From assembly GCF_030450125.1 (NCBI RefSeq), contig NZ_CP123923.1, positions 6,977,001-7,041,000 on the forward strand: a stretch of 64,000 nt of DNA, given 5' to 3'. Position numbers and translations under genes: made by a program. Each line of letters begins with the position of its first letter. Position 1 is the stretch's first letter. Shown piece after piece: positions 59,033-64,000 of the stretch. The notes under the pieces were generated by a model. That model ran no database searches and had not been told where the DNA came from. It saw nothing but the letters and a program-made list of their open reading frames with translations. The DNA is from Streptomyces sp. WP-1 (GTDB lineage: Bacteria; Actinomycetota; Actinomycetes; Streptomycetales; Streptomycetaceae).

Positions 59033-59971
59033 ATGGTGATCATGACAACGACGTCGTCCCCCACCTTCCTGCCGGTCCTGGAGCGCATAGCCGAGGAGCT
59101 GGAGCACACACCGGGCCGCGGCCGCGCCGCCGACTACATCCCGGCGCTGGCCGCGTGCGACCCCCGTGCCTTCGGCATGGCCGTCGCCGAGCTGGACGGC
59201 ACGGTGTACGGGGTGGGGGAGTGGCAGCAGCCGTTCTCCGCGCAGTCCATCACCAAGGTGTTCACCCTCGCCCTCGACCTGGCCCGCGAGGGCGACGAGC
59301 TGTGGGAGCACGTCGGCCGCGAGCCGTCCGGCAACCCGTTCAACTCGCTGGTCCAGCTGGAGTACGAGAACGGCATCCCGCGCAACCCGTTCATCAACGC
59401 GGGCGCGCTCGTCGTCACCGACCGCCTCCAGACCCGTACCGGGGACGCGGCCGGTGAACTGCTCGACTTCCTGCGCGCCGAGAGCGGAAACCCCGCGCTG
59501 GACTTCGACCAGGAGGTCGCCGCCTCCGAGACCGCGCACGGCGACCGCAACGCCGCGCTCGCCCATTTCATGGCGTCCTACGGCAACATCGACAACGAGG
59601 TACCGGTCCTGCTCGACCAGTACTTCCGCCAGTGCTCCATCGCCGCCTCCTGCGCCGACCTCGCCCTCGCCACCGGCTTCCTCGCCCGGCACGGGATCCG
59701 CTCCGACGGCAGCCGGCTGCTCAGCCGCAGCGAGGCCAAGCAGGTCAACGCGGTGATGCTGACCTGCGGCACGTACGACGCCGCGGGCGACTTCGCCTAC
59801 CGGGTCGGCCTGCCCGGCAAGAGCGGCGTCGGCGGCGGCATCATCGCCGTCGTACCGGGCCGCTGCACCCTGTGCGTGTGGAGCCCCGGCCTGGACGAAC
59901 GCGGCAACTCCGTGGCCGGCGTGGCAGCCCTCGACCGCTTCACCACCCTGACCGGCCTGTCCGTCTTCTGA
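59033..59971 (+). CDS. glsA: Glutaminase
   Basis: 312 residues. The serine-dependent beta-lactamase-like active site is QSITKVFTLALDLA (Ser-x-x-Lys), with EPSGNPFNSL, NPFINAGALVVTDRL, CSIAASCADLA, RLLSRSEAKQVNAVMLTCGTYDAAG (in parts) and KSGVGGGIIAVVPG. It hydrolyses glutamine to glutamate and ammonia. ATG 59033 has CGGAGG 4 nt upstream; ATG 59042 is the alternative. The 23-bp array begins 10 bp after its stop. Confidence 0.94.
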   Translation: MVIMTTTSSPTFLPVLERIAEELEHTPGRGRAADYIPALAACDPRAFGMAVAELDGTVYGVGEWQQPFSAQSITKVFTLALDLAREGDELWEHVGREPSGNPFNSLVQLEYENGIPRNPFINAGALVVTDRLQTRTGDAAGELLDFLRAESGNPALDFDQEVAASETAHGDRNAALAHFMASYGNIDNEVPVLLDQYFRQCSIAASCADLALATGFLARHGIRSDGSRLLSRSEAKQVNAVMLTCGTYDAAGDFAYRVGLPGKSGVGGGIIAVVPGRCTLCVWSPGLDERGNSVAGVAALDRFTTLTGLSVF

Positions 59972-60679
59972 CGACACCGGCCCCGGGGCCCGCCGGGCAC
60001 CGGTTGCGCGACCCGCTGGGCGTCGGCCGGGGGAGCTATCGGGCGTCGGCTGCAGAATGCGCTGGGTATCGGCTTCGGGATCCGTTGGGCATCGGCCTCC
60101 GGGAACTGCCGGACGTCGGCTTCGGGTCCGTCGGGCATCAGGTGGGGGATCCGCTGGGTATCGGCCTGGCAAGCCATCGGACACCGGCGCCGGAAGCTGT
60201 CGGCCATCGGCCCCGGAGACCGCCGGGCACCGCTGCGGAAGCCGTCGGGCATCGGCTGCGGGATCCGCTGGGCATTGGCCGGGGAAGCCGTCGGGCGTCG
60301 GCTGCGGAATCGACAGGACCTCGGCTCCGTGATTTCGCCGGACACCGGCCCCAGGACCGTCGCCGGGCACCGGCCCCCAGGACCGTCGGGCATCGGCCGC
60401 GGAAGCCATCGGCCATCGGTCCCGGAATCCGCTGGGCCTCAACTCCGGAATCCGCCGGGCACCGGCCCCGGAAACCGCCAGCCACCTGCCCGGAACCCAC
60501 CGAGCACCTGCCCGGAACCCACCGAGCACCTGCCCGGAACCCACCGAGCACCGGCCCCCCTCCCGCTGCCCTTCCCCCTCTCCGCCCCACCACGCCCCGG
60601 CCACACCTCGGTCCCCGTCCGGACGGGCACTCGTCGTCTCGTGGACATCCGGCGTTGCCACGCTGAGCCGGTGTTGGCC
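59972..60679. other. 708-bp intergenic region filled by a tandem array
   Basis: The first 584 bp hold the 23-bp array (next entry); the last 124 bp, to the MptB-like start, are C-rich with no recognisable signal. No gene. Long open frames on both strands reflect the repeats, not coding. Confidence 0.7.
59982..60555. repeat. 23-bp tandem array, 25 degenerate units
   Basis: Twenty-five consecutive units, 17 of them exactly 23 nt, the others 22-25, from 59982 to 60555. Consensus in two parts: TGCGGAATCCG then CYGGGCATCGGC. Unit starts include 60005, 60028, 60051, 60074, 60234, 60257, 60280, 60444 and 60467. The last three units (60490, 60512, 60534) are 22 bp and almost identical. Many units hold the palindrome CGGAATCCG or GGGATCC. 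There are no spacers, so it is not a CRISPR. Since 23 is not a multiple of 3, it is not coding-driven. Confidence 0.9.
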
Positions 60680-62098
60680 ATGGCGTTCCCCTTCGATCTG
60701 CGGTGTTGCCGGCTGCTCGGGCTGGTCGGTAGCGCCTTTCTCGCGCTCGGCGGGGAGACGGCCGGTGCGCTGCCCGTGGCGGATCTGCCGGCGCCCGCCT
60801 CGGCCCAGGAGGCGACAGGGCTGGTCGCGGCGTACTTCGGCGTCGTGCTGCTGATCGCCGCCTGGGTGCTCCTCGGCCGCCTGGTGCGCGGGCCGCGCCC
60901 GCCCGCGCCGCGCGCCCTGCTGCTCGTACTGGCCGTCTGGGCCGCCCCGTTGGCGCTCGCCCCGCCGCTGTTCAGCCGGGACGTCTACAGCTATCTCGCG
61001 CAGGGCGCCATGGCCGCCGCGCACCTGGACGTCTACACCCAGGGCCCCGCCGCCCTCGGCGGTCCGCTCGCCGACCAGGTGGCCCCCCTGTGGCAGCACA
61101 CCGGGGCGCCGTACGGCCCCGCGTTCCTGGGCCCCGCCGCCGCGCTGTCCGGTCTCACCCGGGGCGAACTGCCCGCGGGCCTGATCGGCATGCGGCTGCT
61201 CGCGCTCCTCGGGGTGGCCCTGATGGCGTTCGCGCTGCCCCGGCTCGCCCGGCACAGCGGCACCGACCCGGCCGCCGCGCTCTGGCTCGGCGCCCTCAAC
61301 CCGCTGGTGCCGCTGCACCTGGTCGCGGGCGCCCACAACGACGCGCTGATGCTCGGACTGCTCGGCCTCGGCCTGGTCGCCGCCCGGCGGCGGGGGCCCG
61401 TGCCGGGCGCCGTACTCGTCACCCTCGCCGCACTGGTCAAGGCGCCCGCCGCGCTCGGCCTGCTCGCCGTGGTGGCGTTCCAGGCCCGCGCCGGACGCCG
61501 CCCCCTGCCCGCCGCCCTGACCACCGCGGCCGTCTGCGCCGCGACCACCGTCGCCGCCACCGCGGTGGCCGGCACCGGCTACGGCTGGATCGGCGCCCTC
61601 GGCACCCCCGTCTCCCCGCGGAACTGGGCGCTGACCAGCCTGCTCGGCCGGGCCACCGGCGCCCTGCTCGACCGCCTCGGCAGCGGCCTGGCCCCGCTGG
61701 CGGTCCCCGGCTGGCAGCTGCTCGGCCTCGCCGCCACCGCCGTCGCGATCGGCCTCATCTGGCTGCGGCTACGCCTCGAACCGGTGTACGCGCTCGGCCT
61801 GAGCCTGCTCGCCGTCGCCGTGTTCGGCCCGGCGATCCGCCCCTGGTACGTGCTGTGGGGCCTGTTCCTGATCGCCGCCGCCGCGCCCAGCACCCCGGTA
61901 CGGCACCGGGTCGCCGCCCTCGCCGGGGTCCTCGCCCTCGCCGTCCTGCCGAGCGGCGGCCCCGCCGACGCGGGTCAGCTGGCGCTCGCCGTCTGCGGTG
62001 GGCTGCTCGGCGTGGTCGTCCTGTGGCAGGCCCACCAGGCGGCCCAGGGACCCGCCGCGTCCCCGGCCCCGTCCCCGGCCCCGGGGCGCGCCGCATGA
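60680..62098 (+). CDS. Polyprenol-phosphomannose-dependent alpha-1,6-mannosyltransferase-like protein (MptB-like)
   Basis: 472 residues, about 12 membrane helices. FSRDVYSYLAQGAMAA (the S-x-D-x-Y-S-Y loop), LDVYTQGP, APYGPAFLGPAA and LVAGAHNDALMLGLLGLGLVAA mark the GT-C type MptA/MptB family, which uses polyprenyl-phosphomannose to build glycolipids. Function in streptomycetes is unclear. It ends with an ATGA overlap to the next glycosyltransferase, so the two are translationally coupled. The start is ATG 60680, or GTG 60671. Confidence 0.85.
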   Translation: MAFPFDLRCCRLLGLVGSAFLALGGETAGALPVADLPAPASAQEATGLVAAYFGVVLLIAAWVLLGRLVRGPRPPAPRALLLVLAVWAAPLALAPPLFSRDVYSYLAQGAMAAAHLDVYTQGPAALGGPLADQVAPLWQHTGAPYGPAFLGPAAALSGLTRGELPAGLIGMRLLALLGVALMAFALPRLARHSGTDPAAALWLGALNPLVPLHLVAGAHNDALMLGLLGLGLVAARRRGPVPGAVLVTLAALVKAPAALGLLAVVAFQARAGRRPLPAALTTAAVCAATTVAATAVAGTGYGWIGALGTPVSPRNWALTSLLGRATGALLDRLGSGLAPLAVPGWQLLGLAATAVAIGLIWLRLRLEPVYALGLSLLAVAVFGPAIRPWYVLWGLFLIAAAAPSTPVRHRVAALAGVLALAVLPSGGPADAGQLALAVCGGLLGVVVLWQAHQAAQGPAASPAPSPAPGRAA

Positions 62099-63408
62099 GG
62101 GGACCGTGCACCGACCGGGGCAGGCTGGCGCTGGTCCTCGCCCTCGCCGCCGCCGTGACCGCGTTCACCGCGACCGTGCCGCTGCTGCGCGGCTTCTTCG
62201 ACCTGCGCGTCTACTACGGCACCGTGCACACCTGGGTGCACCACGGCGGCCTGATCTACGACTACCGGGTGCCGGGCACGCGCTACGGCTTCACGTATCC
62301 GCCGTTCGCGGCGGTCCTGATGCTGCCCCTGGCGCTGCTCGGCCGGAACACCGCGATCGTCGCCTCCCTGGTGGTGAACGCGGTCGCCCTCGGTGTCGTC
62401 CTGCGCGTCCTGGCCGGCGACCACTGGCGGCGGCACGGCTGGTACCGCTGGTCGCTCGCCCTGTGCGCGCTCGCGCTGTTCGAGCCCCTGCGGGACACCT
62501 TCAGCTTCGGCCAGGTCAATGTCGTACTCCTGGCCCTCGTCCTCACCGACGCCCGGCTGCTGGCGAGCGGCCGGGGCCGCTGGGCGGGCGCCGGGACCGG
62601 CCTCGCGGCGGCGATCAAGCTGACGCCGGCCCTGTTCATCGGGCTGCTGCTGCTCGCCGGGCGCCGCCGGGCCGCCGCGCGGGCGACCGCCGTCGCGGCG
62701 GCCGTGACCGCGCTCGCCGCCCTGGTGGACCCCGCCGCGTCCCGGTTCTACTGGACCCGGGCGCTGTGGGACACCGGCCGGGTGGGCCGCCTGGACTACG
62801 TCTCCAACCAGTCGCTCCAGGGGGTGCTGGCCCGGCTCGGCGAGAGCGGCCGCCCGCTGTGGGCGCTCGCGGTGCTGGGGACGTTGTGCGTCTGGGCGTG
62901 GCGGAGCCGTCGGGCGGCGCTGGCCGGCGACTGGACCGCGGCCTTCGCCCTCACCGGGGCGGCCGCCTGCCTGGTCAGCCCGATCACCTGGGTGCACCAC
63001 CTGGTGTGGCTGCTGCCCTCCTTCGCGGTCCTGCTGCGCGCCGGGCACCGCCTGGTCGCGGGCGCGCTGTACGCGGTGCTGTGCACCAGCGTGGTCTGGC
63101 TGTGGTCCGACGACGCCTCGGGTCTCGACGGCTTCCTCGGCAGCAACCTCTACACCTGGATCACCCTGGGCCTGCTGCTCGGTCTGCCGACCGGTCAGCC
63201 CCGCGCGGCCCGGCCCTTGCCCCGGCCCCTGGCCCGCAGCGCCAGTGCCAGCCCGGCCGCGCCGAGACCGGCGAGCCCCGCCCCGACGGCGGCGGCGGAC
63301 CAGTCGTCGTCCGGCGTCCCGGACGTGGCCGCCGCCACCGGCGCGGCCGACGCGGCGGGCCGTGCCTTGGGGCGCAGCCCGTCCAGCGAGCCCACCGGAT
63401 CCACCTGA
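62095..63408 (+). CDS. GT87 family glycosyltransferase (DUF2029-type)
   Basis: 437 residues, about 10 membrane helices. FFDLRVYYGTVHTWVHHGGLIYDYRVPGTRYGFTYPPFAAVL (in parts: FFDLRVYYGTVHTW, GGLIYDYRVPG, FTYPPFAAVL) and DTFSFGQVNVVLLALVL are GT87 signatures (mannosyltransferase-like, PimE relatives). The last 71 codons, 63195-63408, run antisense through the 3' end of the carboxypeptidase gene and have no family similarity. So the usual stop seems lost or the C-terminus extended. ATG 62095 overlaps the upstream stop. Confidence 0.83.
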   Translation: MRGPCTDRGRLALVLALAAAVTAFTATVPLLRGFFDLRVYYGTVHTWVHHGGLIYDYRVPGTRYGFTYPPFAAVLMLPLALLGRNTAIVASLVVNAVALGVVLRVLAGDHWRRHGWYRWSLALCALALFEPLRDTFSFGQVNVVLLALVLTDARLLASGRGRWAGAGTGLAAAIKLTPALFIGLLLLAGRRRAAARATAVAAAVTALAALVDPAASRFYWTRALWDTGRVGRLDYVSNQSLQGVLARLGESGRPLWALAVLGTLCVWAWRSRRAALAGDWTAAFALTGAAACLVSPITWVHHLVWLLPSFAVLLRAGHRLVAGALYAVLCTSVVWLWSDDASGLDGFLGSNLYTWITLGLLLGLPTGQPRAARPLPRPLARSASASPAAPRPASPAPTAAADQSSSGVPDVAAATGAADAAGRALGRSPSSEPTGST

Positions 63409-64000
63409 CCGTCCGCCGCGAAGCCCCAGTCGAGCAGCCGGCGGGCCTCCTCGTACACCTCGAACCCGTCGCCCGACTGAGGGTTCATCACGGTCACCTC
63501 CAGCGTGCGCCCGCCCCGCCGGGCGGCGGCCACGAGGGTGTTGCCCGCGTTGCTGGTGTAGCCGTTCTTGACGCCGATCAGGCCCGGGTAGGGTGCCACG
63601 CCGTCGGCGCCGGTCAGCAGCCGGTTGGTGTTCTCGATGGCGAACGGCGTGCCGTCGCCGGGGAACTCGGCCTGCGCGGTGGAGCAGTACTTCGCGAAGT
63701 CGGGGTTGCGCAGGCCCTCGCGGCCGAAGACGGCGAGGTCGTAGGCGGAGGACACCTGGCCGGGGGTGTCGTAGCCGTCCGGGGACAGCACATGGGTGTC
63801 CAGGGCGCCCAGGGCGCGGGCGTTGGTCTGCATCCGCCGGGCGGTGGTCTGCCAGCCGCCGTTGAGGGAGGCGAGCACGTGCACCGCGTCGTTGCCGGAG
63901 CTGAGGAAGACCCCCCGCCACAGGTCCGCCACCCGGTAGCTGTGGCCCTCCTCGACCCCGACCAGGCTGCTGCCCTCGGCGACGTCGGCCAACTCCTGGT
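63195..64000 (-). CDS. Partial: D-alanyl-D-alanine carboxypeptidase family protein (N-terminus beyond the right edge)
   Basis: About 268 residues visible. GVFLSSGNDAVHVLAS carries the S-x-N motif (SGN), and IGVKNGYTSNAGNTLVAAA the K-x-G triad element (KNG for the usual KTG). The catalytic S-x-x-K lies off the window. A C-terminal disordered stretch and a membrane anchor near the end (VGAGLAGLGAAGLALALRARG, in parts VGAGLAGLGAA and GLALALRARG) fit a DacC-type enzyme held at the membrane that trims cell-wall pentapeptides. Its last 214 bp overlap the convergent GT87 frame. Confidence 0.88.
   Translation of the reverse strand, partial: QELADVAEGSSLVGVEEGHSYRVADLWRGVFLSSGNDAVHVLASLNGGWQTTARRMQTNARALGALDTHVLSPDGYDTPGQVSSAYDLAVFGREGLRNPDFAKYCSTAQAEFPGDGTPFAIENTNRLLTGADGVAPYPGLIGVKNGYTSNAGNTLVAAARRGGRTLEVTVMNPQSGDGFEVYEEARRLLDWGFAADGQVDPVGSLDGLRPKARPAASAAPVAAATSGTPDDDWSAAAVGAGLAGLGAAGLALALRARGRGKGRAARG

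Noticed and set aside
59982..60555. Possible CRISPR array
   Set aside because: Units are contiguous with no unique spacers, and no cas genes are present.
57083..61336. A 1417-codon minus-strand frame across glutaminase and the 23-bp array
   Set aside because: Antisense to aspA and glsA; open because of GC bias and stop-free repeats. Not a gene.

Overview
The window is high-GC actinobacterial chromosome and reads as Streptomyces. Support: roughly 72-73% G+C with strong third-position GC bias, GTG starts and AGGAGG-type ribosome sites, two PAS/SpoIIE phosphatases, a DasR-like site before a GH18 chitinase, a TerD protein, an MptB-like mannosyltransferase and lineage-typical families (Rv1733c-like, DUF6643-like, SseB-like, MmyB-like). 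I see no rRNA, tRNA, phage or insertion sequence. The mix of metabolic, regulatory and stress genes suggests a chromosome arm or core-arm transition.

Layout. 1-10.5 kb: edge of a putative HTH regulator, an SDR, a frameshifted SRPBCC gene, a DeoR-type regulator, a membrane protein carrying a split alpha/beta-hydrolase signature around transmembrane and Gly/Pro/Ser repeats, a beta-helix/AAA+ fusion, an Rv1733c-like protein, a frameshifted MOSC gene and a small Pro/Gln-rich protein. 10.8-19 kb: TerD, HpnB-like glycosyltransferase, Asp/Glu racemase family protein, PH-like membrane protein, GNAT, Lnt, NUDIX, 3-hydroxybutyrate dehydrogenase, FMN-binding protein. 19.2-31.6 kb: oleate hydratase opposite a four-gene arginine deiminase operon (antiporter, arcA, OTC, arcC), PAS-PAS-SpoIIE-HATPase, universal stress protein, HPF-like protein, orphan FAD-domain protein, and a VOC/MarR pair around two identical operators.

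31.6-41 kb: second PAS-GAF-SpoIIE phosphatase, FUSC transporter, GH18 chitinase, and a one-polypeptide ECF sigma - zinc-finger - transmembrane - extracellular CAP protein. 41-52 kb: MsrA, a LuxR/MalT-type ATPase regulator, a 65-aa protein, a K+ channel-like protein, SHOCT and DUF7144-like membrane proteins, a second-type NAD kinase, a 50-aa protein, an NCS1 permease, SseB-like protein and a channel-like membrane protein. 52-55.4 kb: MarR/VOC pair, crcB - DUF190 - truncated crcB, uppP. 55.4-60 kb: a FadR-type regulator (apparently leaderless and self-controlled) before asparaginase, aspartase and glutaminase, an amide/aspartate catabolic set. 60-64 kb: a 25-copy 23-bp tandem array, two polyprenol-linked glycosyltransferases, and a D-Ala-D-Ala carboxypeptidase running off the right edge.

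Themes: (i) anaerobic/stationary survival (arginine fermentation, USP, ribosome-hibernation-like factor, second NAD kinase), with a recurrent GC palindrome upstream of three of these units; (ii) environmental signalling through SpoIIE phosphatases and a membrane-spanning sigma factor; (iii) amide and aspartate catabolism. The strongest leads are the sigma-CAP fusion (38755-40473), the 23-bp array (59982-60555), the two single-site frameshifts (near 1183 and 9530), the truncated crcB and the split-hydrolase membrane protein.
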